From NCBI RefSeq assembly GCF_047948215.1, contig NC_134460.1, positions 10,349,501-10,413,500 on the forward strand: a DNA stretch of 64,000 nucleotides, given 5' to 3'. Position 1 is the stretch's first letter; each line of letters starts with the position of its first letter. The position numbers were made by a program, and so were the translations under genes. The DNA comes from Lycorma delicatula (lineage: Eukaryota > Arthropoda > Insecta > Hemiptera > Fulgoridae). Shown piece by piece: positions 10,091-22,959 of the stretch. The notes under the pieces are model-generated. The model was not told the origin of the DNA. It saw only the letters and a list, made by a program, of their open reading frames with translations, and ran no database searches.

Positions 10091-12133
10091 CTATAGTGAT
10101 CTTAACAAAAAAGATAATTAATAGTAATTATTATCTTAATAATAACAATTTTCTCAAGATTTATTTGGCTCTATTAGAATAGAATCAATTATACAGTATG
10201 ATATTAAGTGCTGGAAATTTATTAAATATACTAAAAATATTTTTAAGTTTGCAAAAGGTATCGGTAAGTACTCTGATACATTAAAACCTAAGAGATTTTC
10301 AGAACATATTTTTTTAATTTAACTTTATCATCAGTTTGCATACTGGGATTTTATGTTATTTGCATACTGTTATTTTATGTTTTGTTATAACCAATACGAG
10401 GATTAATGTAAGTAAAAGAAATGAATTCTTCATAATTATTCAACACGGAATATAAAACTTATATTTTATGAATCACAGAGCAGCTTTTTGAGATAATAGT
10501 ACACTTTTAATAGGAATTAAAATTACATAATAAAATAATTTTAAAGGTTATGTGAAGAAATTTAAAAATACAATGATAACTATTTTATAAAGTAATGCTT
10601 ATTATTCTGTTCAAGAGATTTTAAATGATGAATGCATACTTCATTCAATTTTCTCTATTATAATTCTCTCTAAATTCAAATATATATAAGTTGTGATAAT
10701 TCACCTGTTAATTACTAGTTATCCTGTCAATTTTTAATAAGTCTTATATGAGGATTGGTTAGAACTTTATAGTATTGATTAGTATATTTAAATTGCGTGT
10801 TTGCTTATTTAAGAAATTTAATGAGTTTGTAAATTTCACGCTGTTCGAATCTGTAGTTGAAATGTATAGTGAGTATATTAGGATACATACACTTTTTAAT
10901 TATTTACACTATACTTTGTACTCGCATACTTAAAAATGATACTTTAATTTCTCTTCAAATTCAAAAATTATTTTACACAACTGCTTACCAGACTTTTTCA
11001 TGTCAATAGGCAAAAGAGATGGTCTGAGAGAAAGAACAAAGCTAGTCAAAATGAATTAAACTAACTTGAATTTTTTTATGAGTATATATCAAAATGAGTA
11101 ATTTTTTATGAGTATATATATATATATATATATAAAATCACAAAATGACTTATGAGTTAAAATGGATAAATTTAGCAATAAAAATAAAACTTATAAGACA
11201 CTTACTTTTAATAATGTATTGTCATCAAAATAACAATGTTTACTGTTTATAATATTGTTTTTAAATAATGAACTACTGTTAGATAGCAAATCGGTTTTAT
11301 GAATTGCAGTTGTATAAATCATTAAAAAAATAATACAATAGATTGCTAAAACATAACTGAACATTATGCAAGCATTTCTTTACCCTATATTACATATCTC
11401 ATATTTTCACATTATGAAATATTACTAGCTTTATTTTTATTGTTGTAATTTTTTTTTTCAAATTGCGGCACAATAAACTGATCAACTTTGATAAGCTATC
11501 TGTTATAAAACGCTACTGTGATATTAAAAAATAACATTATTTTGGCATAATTTTCAATAAATTATTTATTAGCAAAATCTTCTTAGCTTAATATGACATT
11601 ATTTAAGACATTCACTTTTTCTGTGTTCATGAAAATTAAATATTTATTATGAATTTATGTCTTTAACCCAATCATTTAATTTTTCATATATGTGTACAAA
11701 TAACAGGAACATTTAACTTAAATTTCCTTTAGTATTTTTAATTTTAATAAAGAATTTTTTATTTTTTTTATTAATAAACTAAACTAAATTTAACCTTTCT
11801 AGACATATTATTCACTTTCAAACTTCTAAATTTAAAAATATGGGCATTAATAACTTTAGCTGTAACCTAATTAAAATAACTTGACAATATACTAAGAATG
11901 ATTGTAAGAAAAATTGAACATTTAAAACAAAATTAAACTTGGTGCAATTTATTATCAAAACAGAATCAAACTTTTGTAACCTTTTTTGTCGTTCGTCGGA
12001 GAAAATAGTACCTTAAATTTGATTTTTAATATGAAATTATTTGTCAGTTATTGAGAAAAAATGACAACACAGTCACTTTCATTAGTTGTCTGCAGAATTA
12101 AAATTATAAAACTAAAGGGATTTCTACGTACGA
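10091..12133. other. non-coding AT-rich end of copy 1 and duplication junction
   Basis: No gene seen. It holds an (AT)n microsatellite at 11113-11134. The junction of the tandem copies lies at 12127-12134, where TTTCTAC is followed by a six-base filler and then TGTACGTC of copy 2. Confidence 0.5.
11113..11134. repeat. (AT)n microsatellite
   Basis: About eleven TA/AT units follow ATGAG. The same tract lies in copy 2 at about 20810-20831. Confidence 0.9.
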
Positions 12134-12265
12134 TGTACGTCTTTTTATCATTTTTGTGTATTTTAACGGGTATGATTTCTATTGGTTTTTAATTTTCTTT
12201 TTATAGTTCTAAGTACATTACATTTCAGACTTCTGTTATATTTTTTCATCTTAACATCTCTATTT

Positions 12266-13648
12266 TTATGTGATTATCTTTTTATTAATATAATTGGTTT
12301 TCTTTCTGTTTATTTTCTGCATTTTATCAGTTCCTGATTTTCTTATTTTTGTATATCCTGATAATCTTGAAAAAAATTTTTTTCTGTAACTGGTTTTAGT
12401 TACTTTTCTTCTGCTTTTATTCTGAATTGTTCTTCTTGAAAATGTATAATTTTTCTTTCGATTAGTAATAAATCTCTTCTTTTTTGATCCTTTCTTTTTA
12501 ATATTGCCCTTAATTTTTTTAGATCTCCATCGGCTGTAATATATTCTAGTATATGGCTTCATTGATCTATATCGACGGCAAGAATAAACCATTTTCTTTT
12601 TTTGATATTTAACTTTAGTAAAACCTTTTCTCGTAATTATCTGGAATTTGTATTTCATTCTGTAAGTCCCTCTTTTAAATGAAAATCTTTTTTTATATTT
12701 ATTAGAGAATCGTCTCTGATAAGTAGACCTTGATGCATAAGTTCCAGTTCGTTTTGTATATGGTATCTTTGTGTAATGGTGAGAAACTTTTCTTCTTGTA
12801 TGAGCTCTTACAGAAAAAGGTAATCTAGTTTTTCTATAACTCATAGTGTACCGGGTCTTTTTTGTAAAGGTTCTTTTGTATAATTTATTCCTTCTTAAGG
12901 TTAATCTTGAAAACTTTTTCTGTGAATATGGCCTTCTATTTCTCCACAACAGCGTATAACGTTTTTTAATTTTTGAAAAATTTTTTTTCAGTCTGTCGTT
13001 TTTTACGTTTTTCTGCCTTTTTAAATATTTTTTCAAGGTTTTGTTAAAAACTTTACGTTGTTTTCTTTTATTAAGTAACTCTATACTATGTATTCTTTTA
13101 ATTTCTGATGAAAGAAGAATCATTTTTGAGGATTTCATTTCTTCTTCTTCTCTATTTATTTCTATTAAAGCAGATTTTTGTCTTAATAATCTAATTTTCT
13201 TTTTATATTCTTCTGATTTATCGTTTTTACTGTATTTTTTAAGATGCTTTCTACTTTTTGTTACTTTAAATTGTTTATTGTTTTCAATATTTTTCATTTC
13301 TTTTATTTTATTTTTATTTATATTTTTCATTTCTTTTATTTTATTTTTATTTTTATTTTTCATTTCTTTTATTTTATTTTTATTTATATTTTTCATTTCT
13401 TTTATTTTACTTTTATTTATATTTCTCATTTCTTTTATTTTATTTTTATTTATATTTTTCATTATCTTCTTTTTATTTTCATTATAAATATTAGTTTTTT
13501 CCAATAAAAGTTTTCTTTTGAAAAATATATTATCATCATTCATTAATCTACCATCTACTCTTTTATCTTTTAACACTTGATTGATAGATTTTGTAACTTG
13601 CAAATGAATGCAGTTTAACTGATTATTTTTGCTAAGTTTAGTTTGATC
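12266..13648 (-). pseudogene. basic exon copy 2, truncated by a frameshift
   Basis: This is the second copy of the Lys/Arg/Tyr-rich exon. The acceptor at 13648 and the first 237 or so codons are identical to copy 1. The reading frame then ends early, at 460 residues, because two bases are missing relative to copy 1 (ATATGTG versus ATGTG near 12269), which brings a TAA right after NKKIIT. Beyond it a further seven bases are missing, and the last 116 or so codons were never included in the duplicated segment. About 17 base substitutions separate the copies in the shared open part, all of which I read as changing the residue. It could still be used as a shorter alternative last exon, being nearer to the upstream exons than copy 1, but decay is the simpler reading. 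Confidence 0.65.
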
Positions 13649-16600
13649 CTGGAAGAAAAAAACATCTTTGAACATTTTATTTTTATTATTCTAATGAAAT
13701 TATTATAAGAATATTTCAACTTCATTAAAATATATATTTTGTTTTCTTATAATTATTTTTTTTTTAACCTCTGGGACTACCATTAGGAATTACTTCAGAG
13801 GATGAGATGAATGATTTGTAACGTATGTGAAAATTCCATGCCTGACCGGGATTCGAGCCCAGGACCTCCGGATGACAGGCTGAGATGCTACCACTTGCGC
13901 CACAGAGGCGGGCTCTTAAAACATTAATTTTTATTATTTTTCTCCTAATAAAATCATAAAAGAAAACCCTCAAAAACATTTATAAAAATAAATTAAAATC
14001 TGTTATTAGATGCACTTTATGATTGTTAAACAGAAGAAACTGGAGAACTAGAAAAAGCAAATATAAACACAAAAAAATTTAACAAAAATGATTAAAATTT
14101 AAATATTTAATGGAAAATTAATTTATTAATAAAACCAAAAAAATTAATGCTTATTAAGCACTACAAAAAGAAGTACTTATAAAAAATAATAATGATAAAT
14201 GAAAAAACCATTTTTCACTATAAATTGATTCAGTATTGATTTAGGCAATTCAAAAGTATATTTAGCTTGAGTACAATCTATACCACATAAACCTTTTCTT
14301 TTAAATATAATCAGTAATACTCAGTTTAGTGTTTCATAAATGTTGGTTTTGTTGGGTTTTATTTACAAATTTCAATTTAATTATAAAATACCTTCTTCAG
14401 AGGTTATCTATTTTACTTTCTTTATTAAAAATTGGATAAAAATATATTTTTCTCCTCAAAATTATGAAACCCTTACAGATTGGATGTTATAACATAACAG
14501 TTACAGACAATATGACATAAGATATGAATCACTCAATGGTAGTGATTAACAGTGGCACAAATTATAATCATGAATAACTTATTATTGTTGTCTGTTTTAT
14601 CACTCTATTCAACAAATTTATTTTGTGTTTTATTTTTGTATTTACATTTACTTATTAGTACACTTGTACCTGCTGAAGACAATAATCAATCTGCGGTTGT
14701 TGTTTTAATTTTAGATAAATTTTATTAATTAATTTTTTTTGCAAATGAATTTTGAGTGTTCTCTCTTTTATGATTTTATTTTAGTTACCATTTAGATTTT
14801 TCTTTAAGTTATTTTGCTAATTTTAACAAATTTATAAGTATTTCTTAATTTAAATTTTATCTTTATATATTGATAAGTCCAAAAAATATTTCCTAATTTT
14901 TTACCACAACTTTTTTCTGTTTTATTGGAATTGGGGAAGAGCGTGTATTTTTATACATTACAGAATATGATGTAAATAAAATAATTCCTTGCCCGCTTAG
15001 ATCTTTTTATAATAATCAATGTGTGTTAATCACAATATCAATTTGGGGACTGCTTATTAAAGCGACTAAATTTCAAGAAATTTGATTAAGCATAAAAAAT
15101 TAGAGTCACAGTTCTTTTATTTTTCGCAACTCTGGCAAGCCGAAAATGTAAAATTACCAAAACAAAAAAAAATTCTTCAAACATTGAATGTGACGTACAT
15201 ATATTTTAATCTTACTATTATTTATTTTAAAAAATATTTGTTTATTCTCCTGAAACTTATTAAACCCTTACATATTGGTTGTTATAACCAAATAATTACA
15301 GAGAATTTGACAGAAGACATGAAGCACTCATGAAAATGGCAAAGTCATTACTAAGCTTACTCAGGAAAGTCAGGAGTAAAGTGGTTTCCTAATCCTCTGA
15401 TATTCAGGTGATACTTAAGATTGCAAGTTATGTACATTCATTCTGTTCTAAGAAACTAATTGTATAATGAACATCACTGACAGAAATTATGCATTCTTTC
15501 TGTAGGACTTGGTCTCTAGATAATGCTACTTATTCTTTGTATAAGTGAGTTGATAATTTTTTTTTTGTTTTTGGGATTAGGCAGAAGAGATTTGATGGCA
15601 ATTTTATGGCTTGATGTCACCCTACAAAGAAAATGAAATATGGATGTTTATAGCGAGTGAAAAATGTCATGTCTGACCAGAATTTAAACCTGGAACCTTC
15701 CAGCTCTTCTGCTAGGATGGTTGTTGATTAATTTTTTTTCATAATAATTATAATATAACATATAAAAGATTTAGTAAATAAATTTAATGATAATATTTTT
15801 CTATTTCTGGTATCTTTGTTAATATCATATTTATTAGGTAACCAAAATGATATTTCTGAGATTAATATTTATTAATTATTAATCTTTTGAAATTATTTTT
15901 TATTTTATTTTTTTAATCTAAATCATTAATTATTTCAGAAAAATAAATAATACTTTCTTTAATCTGTTTCCATTAAAATTTCTTTCTTTCAGTGGAATGT
16001 GGAACCATAAATTAATTTTAAAAATATGTATTCAGTGGAGCAGATAAAGAAACACAATATAAAACCTTAACTCCCTTTCTTAATTATGTAATGTATTTCC
16101 AGAAGACATTTTTTAAGCAGAAGATTTTTAGTCATTGCTGTTAAATATTATGACTTCATACAATTTCAAAATAAATCAAAATTACAAAAAATAGATAGAA
16201 GATTACTGATAATGTTTAACATAAAATTATATAAAAAAAGGTTTACAATTATTATTTATCAATCCTTTTGTATACAATAATTTTATGAAATAATATTGCA
16301 AAATTAGGTAGAATCTTAATCTAGTTTGCTTCTATTACATTACAATTGCTGTTTTGTCATTTGATAGAATAACAGTATCCTATCACTATATTGATAGTGT
16401 TGAATAACTTTGCAAGATTCAAAAATAGACTCAGTTCATTGTATGGTGCCCGTTAATATTGATTGTAAACCAATACTCGGCAAAATAGAAATTTTCATTC
16501 ATTTATAGCTGCATATAAGTTGTACTAAAAAAAACTAAAAACTCTACTAAAAATTATGTTACAAAAACTTCCTACATGACTTACTTTGAAAAAAAAATTA

Positions 16601-17176
16601 GTGATCTGTTAAAAGATAGTCTAACATAAATCAGATATTGTTTCAAAGACTTATTAAAATAGCTAGCCTAATTAATCCCATTCTTTTTGTTTCTTTTTTG
16701 TGAAAAATTAATAATTATTATTATTTTTAATTATTATTAACATAATAATCATAATTAGAGATAATCTAAATCCATAAAAACATACTGTTTTGTAGAAAAA
16801 AAAAAGAATGAAAATCTAATTCATATAAAATTATTTTTAGGGAGAATTATCATAATATAACCTAGAACAAAACAAAAAAGCAAAATGCTGCTTTAGTTTC
16901 ATAATGACTAGAATAAAAATAAAGGCAAAATTATGATAATATAAATTTACTAAATTATTTAATTTCTAAATTTTATATCATACGCAAATAAAAAGATCTT
17001 AAAATATTTATGATAAAACTAAAAACGAATTACTATGCTGAGTATTCTGCATCATTAAAAAATATCTAATATAATAATTCCCTTTCTAATTGTCATGGAG
17101 TTCTTTTTAAATTTACATATCTGTACGATCTGAAAAAGTAAAAACAATAATTAAGGATTGTAAAGAATGATTAGTT
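13649..17176. other. non-coding part of duplication copy 2
   Basis: Same content as 3952-7479: a type I SINE at 13758-13913, a partial SINE head at 15652-15715, otherwise AT-rich sequence with no gene. Confidence 0.5.
13758..13913 (-). repeat. type I SINE (copy 2 of the 4061-4216 element)
   Basis: Identical in my reading to the SINE 9697 bases to the left; it arose by the segmental duplication, not by a second insertion. Confidence 0.8.
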
Positions 17177-18307
17177 TTATATGTTATATCATGAAGGCTA
17201 CTATAACAACAGTATTGTTAAGTAAAATATTGGAGATCATTTCAATTGAAGGGATAAAAACAATAGCTGCAATACTGCGTATCTGAGAATTGAGACATAA
17301 AGAGTGCTAGAAATTAACAGGAATATATATGTCTATTTTATTATCTGGGAGAGAGAAATTGACTAAGAATATTGGAGTATGCTTTTGAAGGTTTTGATAA
17401 ACACTGGTCAGAATGGAAGGATTAAAAGAGGAATTATATATAAGACAGAAGAGATGGGTACAGAAATAGAATAATAAGTCAAAGATCTTTTATCATCAAA
17501 ACTTTTTAACAGATTTATATTGAAAAAGTAACAAAGAAGAAATTTTAGAAAGTGAGAGGTTGTAATCAGATGAAAAATAATAAAAACATCAAGTACACAG
17601 ACAGCAACAGATGTTGTCTCGGGAAGAACTACAGTTCATGATGGAAAGTATTGTAAAAGAGAGGGAAGATTTTAGAATGAAGGAAAATTAAGAAAAACTA
17701 AAAGTGATGAGAATTAGCCAGAAAAAAGGTTCCATTAATTTATCATTAAAAGGAAAGATTTTACTTGTAAAGTCATTTGAGCATTTGGGAAGTTTGGTGA
17801 CTAAGAACAAAAACTTTACAGAGAAAGAAGATCCTTTTAGAACGGATATCCTTAAGCTTTATAAACTTTATTGATATCTTAAACTTAATTGGTATTATTT
17901 TACAAAAAATAACAGTTAAACTGAGGGAAAGGTTTCTCAAATGCTTAGTATGAAATGTGTCCATGATTCAAATCCACATGGACAATTAAAAAGAAGAAAG
18001 AAAATATTTGGATAGTTTTGAAATTGATTATAAGAAGAATGGAGAAGTAAAAATGGCAGACAAATAGAAATAAGAAGTAACGAAGAACAGGAGAAGGGCA
18101 GAATTTGGCGAAGGCAATGAGGAAAGCAAAAACAAATTGGTTGGGGCATATCATAAAAGTTGTCTTCAGCAGATTGTTCTGTAGAGGGAAAACAGAAGGA
18201 AGGTGAGAAAAAGAAAGAAAAGGAATTGGGATACTTAGAAATATTAGCAAGGAAATGAAGAAAGACTCTAAGAAGCAAGAGAAATGTTATAAACAAACCA
18301 CATTGCA
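17177..18307 (+). pseudogene. ancient LINE reverse transcriptase relic (copy 2)
   Basis: Duplicate of 7480-8610 with the same stops, so the element was already dead before the duplication. Confidence 0.5.
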
Positions 18308-19425
18308 TTGTAATAGACTTTTTTTGAAAATTACATGTAAAAATGATAAGTTTTGATGTTTTATATTTGATTTATGATCTGATTTATGTTTGATGTATTT
18401 ATTTGGTACTGACTGAATCAAATTAATTACATGGTAGCTACATTTAAAGTTATATCACTACTGCCAAAAACACGATAGACAATAAAGAAGTATATAAATA
18501 ATACTGATGAGGATTAACAAACTGAGTAGCTGGTACATTATTGCACTAACACAATCACACAAGCTGCAGTAAATTCTCACTACTATAAACAACAGCTAGG
18601 ATAGAAGTAATAAGTAAAAGAACTGAGTGTTTAGCCTGTTATTTATATTTGCAATTTTCCCTATCTTCTGATTTTTTTCTTAAGTGCTCAAATATAGCAT
18701 AATGATTCCTACCTACAAGAAAAGAAATTTTATTTTGTTGGATTCAGAATGACTTGGATAATTTTGAGTTTGTAATGAGTTTTCTGCAACTCTTTAACAT
18801 TGTTAATTATTGTAATATTTAACCAAACTTTATAAATATGGGCTTGAGAAGTGGCTTTTGTGTAGGGTAAATCATGTTCATTCAGGCAGACATTTCCCTT
18901 GAAAGAATTACAAAAAATACTCTTTTTTTTTGAAAAAAAAGAAGAAATTTGAGAAAGAATTCTAAAAATACTCTATATTCTTAAGTAACCAATCTGAATA
19001 GAATTAATTGTGATATATGGCGCAGAAATGTACTTGATCTCAGCCTTTTTTTATGTTATTATTTTTCAATCTGTATGGTTCTGTACTGAATACAAAGATA
19101 AAATTTTCACATTTTAGTCTTGTAAATTCCTTATAGTCCAAAATTATAGAAAACAGCATATCATTTATTAAATGGATTTTATTCAATAAACAGAAAGTAT
19201 ATTAAAAGATTAGTTGTGGCTACTTTCATCTAAGGTGCTCTGATCCTGTATGTGAAACACTTAAGAGAACGTCAAGTTTCTGATATACTTGTACTAAATT
19301 AAATTAAGTATTTAGAAATAACTGTTGACATAAATTTGAACTTGAGTTATCATATTAGCTATGTATATAATAAAATTTTCTGTTTTTTTGCTATAAAGCA
19401 AATTTATCACTTAGTAAATTTAGAC

Positions 19426-19585
19426 ATGCCGGCTTCTGTGGCATGAATGGTTTTGTCACAGCCTTTCATCCGAAGGTCTCAGGTCTGAATTCCAGTCAGG
19501 TATGGCATTTTGACACACGCTACAAATCATTCATCTCATCTTCTGAAGCAATCCTAATGCTCCCGGAGGTTAAAGAAAAAAAAAT
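19426..19585 (+). repeat. type I SINE (copy 2 of the 9729-9888 element)
   Basis: Duplicate through the segmental duplication; same head, tail and A-run. Confidence 0.75.
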
Positions 19586-19601
19586 TAGACAGTCCTCAAG
19601 A

Positions 19602-19787
19602 TTTCTATGTTGAGTACTGCTTACATTTCTTAGCTTTATCCTTTTATCACTTGCTGATGCATTTTGGAAACACTTATTTTACTGTACTTAGTGTACAATA
19701 AGTCTTGACAATGGAATGGTTCTGAAACATGTTAACAAGTGATAAATGAATGAAGCTAAGAAAGGTAAGCAGTACTCAACATAGAAA
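19602..19787. repeat. inverted repeat (copy 2 of 9905-10090)
   Basis: Same arms and loop as in copy 1. Confidence 0.75.
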
Positions 19788-21894
19788 CTATAGTGATCTT
19801 AACAAAAAAGATAATTAATAGTAATTATTATCTTAATAATAACAATTTTCTCAAGATTTATTTGGCTCTATTAGAATAGAATCAATTATACAGTATGATA
19901 TTAAGTGCTGGAAATTTATTAAATATACTAAAAATATTTTTAAGTTTGCAAAAGGTATCGGTAAGTACTCTGATACATTAAAACCTAAGAGATTTTCAGA
20001 ACATATTTTTTTAATTTAACTTTATCATCAGTTTGCATACTGGGATTTTATGTTATTTGCATACTGTTATTTTATGTTTTGTTATAACCAATACGAGGAT
20101 TAATGTAAGTAAAAGAAATGAATTCTTCATAATTATTCAACACGGAATATAAAACTTATATTTTATGAATCACAGAGCAGCTTTTTGAGATAATAGTACA
20201 CTTTTAATAGGAATTAAAATTACATAATAAAATAATTTTAAAGGTTATGTGAAGAAATTTAAAAATACAATGATAACTATTTTATAAAGTAATGCTTATT
20301 ATTCTGTTCAAGAGATTTTAAATGATGAATGCATACTTCATTCAATTTTCTCTATTATAATTCTCTCTAAATTCAAATATATATAAGTTGTGATAATTCA
20401 CCTGTTAATTACTAGTTATCCTGTCAATTTTTAATAAGTCTTATATGAGGATTGGTTAGAACTTTATAGTATTGATTAGTATATTTAAATTGCGTGTTTG
20501 CTTATTTAAGAAATTTAATGAGTTTGTAAATTTCACGCTGTTCGAATCTGTAGTTGAAATGTATAGTGAGTATATTAGGATACATACACTTTTTAATTAT
20601 TTACACTATACTTTGTACTCGCATACTTAAAAATGATACTTTAATTTCTCTTCAAATTCAAAAATTATTTTACACAACTGCTTACCAGACTTTTTCATGT
20701 CAATAGGCAAAAGAGATGGTCTGAGAGAAAGAACAAAGCTAGTCAAAATGAATTAAACTAACTTGAATTTTTTTATGAGTATATATCAAAATGAGTAATT
20801 TTTTATGAGTATATATATATATATATATATAAAATCACAAAATGACTTATGAGTTAAAATGGATAAATTTAGCAATAAAAATAAAACTTATAAGACACTT
20901 ACTTTTAATAATGTATTGTCATCAAAATAACAATGTTTACTGTTTATAATATTGTTTTTAAATAATGAACTACTGTTAGATAGCAAATCGGTTTTATGAA
21001 TTGCAGTTGTATAAATCATTAAAAAAATAATACAATAGATTGCTAAAACATAACTGAACATTATGCAAGCATTTCTTTACCCTATATTACATATCTCATA
21101 TTTTCACATTATGAAATATTACTAGCTTTATTTTTATTGTTGTAATTTTTTTTTTCAAATTGCGGCACAATAAACTGATCAACTTTGATAAGCTATCTGT
21201 TATAAAACGCTACTGTGATATTAAAAAATAACATTATTTTGGCATAATTTTCAATAAATTATTTATTAGCAAAATCTTCTTAGCTTAATATGACATTATT
21301 TAAGACATTCACTTTTTCTGTGTTCATGAAAATTAAATATTTATTATGAATTTATGTCTTTAACCCAATCATTTAATTTTTCATATATGTGTACAAATAA
21401 CAGGAACATTTAACTTAAATTTCCTTTAGTATTTTTAATTTTAATAAAGAATTTTTTATTTTTTTTATTAATAAACTAAACTAAATTTAACCTTTATAGA
21501 CATATTATTCAATTTCAAACTTCTAAATTTAAAAATATGGGCATTAATAACTTTAGCTGTAACCTAATTAAAATAACTTGACAATATACTAAGAATGATT
21601 GTAAGAAAAATTGAACATTTAAAACAAAATTAAACTTGGTGCAATTTATTATCAAAACAGAATCAAACTTTTGTAACCTTTTTTGTCGTTCATCGGAGAA
21701 AATAGTACCTTAAATTTGATTTTTAATATGAAATTATTTGTCAGTTATTGAGAAAAAATGACAACACAGTCACTTTCATTAGTTGTCTGCAGAATTAAAA
21801 TTTCAAAACTAAAGGGATTTCTACAGATTAAAATGACTTTTTTTTGCTTCATAATATTGCCACATAAGCTTGAAGTTTGTGTTGAGAAATGGAA

Positions 21895-21930
21895 ATGGAG
21901 CGTATGATAAATGCCGTGACTGACCGGGAA
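21895..21930 (-). repeat. short SINE head fragment
   Basis: The plus-strand string ATGCCGTGACTGACCGGGA resembles ATGCCTGACCGGGATTC of the type I SINE read on the minus strand, with a small insertion. Only about 35 bases remain. Confidence 0.35.
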
Positions 21931-22463
21931 GAAAAAGAAATTATTATCTATCGATTTCATATCTCACTAAACATAAGAACTAATAAATGTTTGCCACATC
22001 TGTTGTTTCATCAAACTGAATACTAAAAATTTCACTTGAACTTACTTGCTGAATTGTATGATCGCGAACATTGGCAGCCATCTCATCGATTCGTCTTATA
22101 TTGTGTCATAAGAAAGCGGAATCTTTTCCAATCTTTTTTGCTTCTTCCACGTCTATTAAAATACTGACCATATCGATTGCAGAAGGGAATACAAAGTTTT
22201 CTGTGATCGCATGAGTTTGGACATCTTAGCTATTATTATTAATTCAAGCTCGTATCTTGCTCTTAGTTTCAGATGAGATGCATCAAGTGTACTTTTATCA
22301 GTACGGCTTGATTTACATAAGAAGTTTGTTGATTTATCAAAGTATGTAATTTTCTTTCGAAATATTCCAAGGGTTTGCTTTTATGATACGGAAGTTTAGT
22401 TTCCAAGTGTCGAGTTAAATTTGGTGGCTTCATGCTTTCATCGGAGAGAACTTGAAAGCAAGC

Positions 22464-22479
22464 AACCTACCTTCCATCT
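22464..22479. repeat. target-site duplication, left copy
   Basis: AACCTACCTTCCATCT, identical to 22781-22796 on the other side of the SINE. Confidence 0.92.
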
Positions 22480-22780
22480 TTTTTTTTCTTTTTCCTGTTT
22501 AGCCTCCGGTAACTACCGTTTAGATAATTCTTCAGAGGATGAATGAGGATGATATGTATGGGTGTAAATGAAGTGTAGTCTTGTACATTCTCAGTTCGAC
22601 CATTCCTGAGATGTGTGGTTAATTGAAACCCAACCACCAAAGAACACCGGTATCCACGATCTAGTATTCAAATCCGTGTAAAAATAACTGGCTTTACTAG
22701 GACTTGAACGCTGTAACTCTCGACTTCCAAATCAGCTGATTTGGGAAGACGCGTTAACCACTAGACCAACCCGGTGGGTT
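22480..22780 (-). repeat. type II tRNA-derived SINE, full length, with 16-bp TSD
   Basis: Bounded by exact 16-bp direct repeats. On the minus strand it opens with a tRNA-like head: A box TGGTCTAGTGG (22758-22768) and B box GTTCAAGTCC (22700-22709), both close to the pol III consensus. A unique middle part follows, then the tail TCATCCTCTGAAGAATTATC and GGTAGTTACCGGAGGCTAAA and a run of A with GA interruptions. The tail is shared with the type I SINEs, but head and body differ, so it is a separate SINE family using the same 3' end. The exact TSD points to a fairly young insertion. Confidence 0.85.
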
Positions 22781-22796
22781 AACCTACCTTCCATCT
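22781..22796. repeat. target-site duplication, right copy
   Basis: AACCTACCTTCCATCT; pairs with 22464-22479. Confidence 0.92.
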
Positions 22797-22959
22797 AATC
22801 AGATAAAACCATAATTTAAATAACTGCCATTGAACGATCTTATTTTTTAACCAATCGATTCACTCGATGTAAATGGCTCACTTCGTTTTTTCACAAATTT
22901 ATCGATTTTGCATAGGAATCTAATTGGAAAAAAAACAGTTACACAGTTCGAACGCATCC

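Larger units (their letters stand above)
2434..12127. repeat. tandem segmental duplication, copy 1 (about 9.7 kb)
   Basis: The segment recurs in direct orientation at 12134-21824; most positions are offset by exactly 9697 bases. It holds most of the basic exon, SINEs, a LINE relic, an inverted repeat and an (AT)n tract. From about 3242 to about 11790 I saw no difference from copy 2 in the stretches compared. Differences cluster at 2434-3241 and in the last 330 bases. The copies are separated by only six bases (GTACGA). Confidence 0.95.
12134..21824. repeat. tandem segmental duplication, copy 2
   Basis: Direct repeat of 2434-12127. Its left end cuts the basic exon before the C-terminal 116 or so codons present in copy 1. 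Its right end stops at TTTCTAC, after which copy 2 continues AGATTAAAATG while copy 1 meets the junction. Confidence 0.95.
18308..21824. other. non-coding right part of duplication copy 2
   Basis: Holds the duplicates of the SINE (19426-19585), the inverted repeat (19602-19787) and the (AT)n tract. I see no gene. A handful of single-base differences from copy 1 lie only in the last 330 bases, for example CTAGACAT versus ATAGACAT. Confidence 0.5.
21945..22940 (-). pseudogene. dead ZBED/SCAND3-like hAT transposase, split by a SINE
   Basis: Read on the minus strand, the remnant begins near 22940 and carries a BED-finger-like stretch around DESMKPPNLTRHLETKLPYH, then PLEYFERKLHTLINQQ, a helical part with DEMAANVRDHTIQQ, and FSIQFDETTDVAN, which matches the first catalytic-Asp motif of hAT transposases of the ZBED5/FAM200/SCAND3 type. 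These enzymes cut and paste DNA transposons; this copy cannot, since it has stops and frameshifts and stops after the first third of the catalytic domain. A 301-bp SINE interrupts the finger region. The family call rests on these motifs only. Confidence 0.6.

Noticed and set aside
22690..22780. tRNA gene on the minus strand
   Set aside because: Part of a 301-bp SINE bounded by a 16-bp target duplication.
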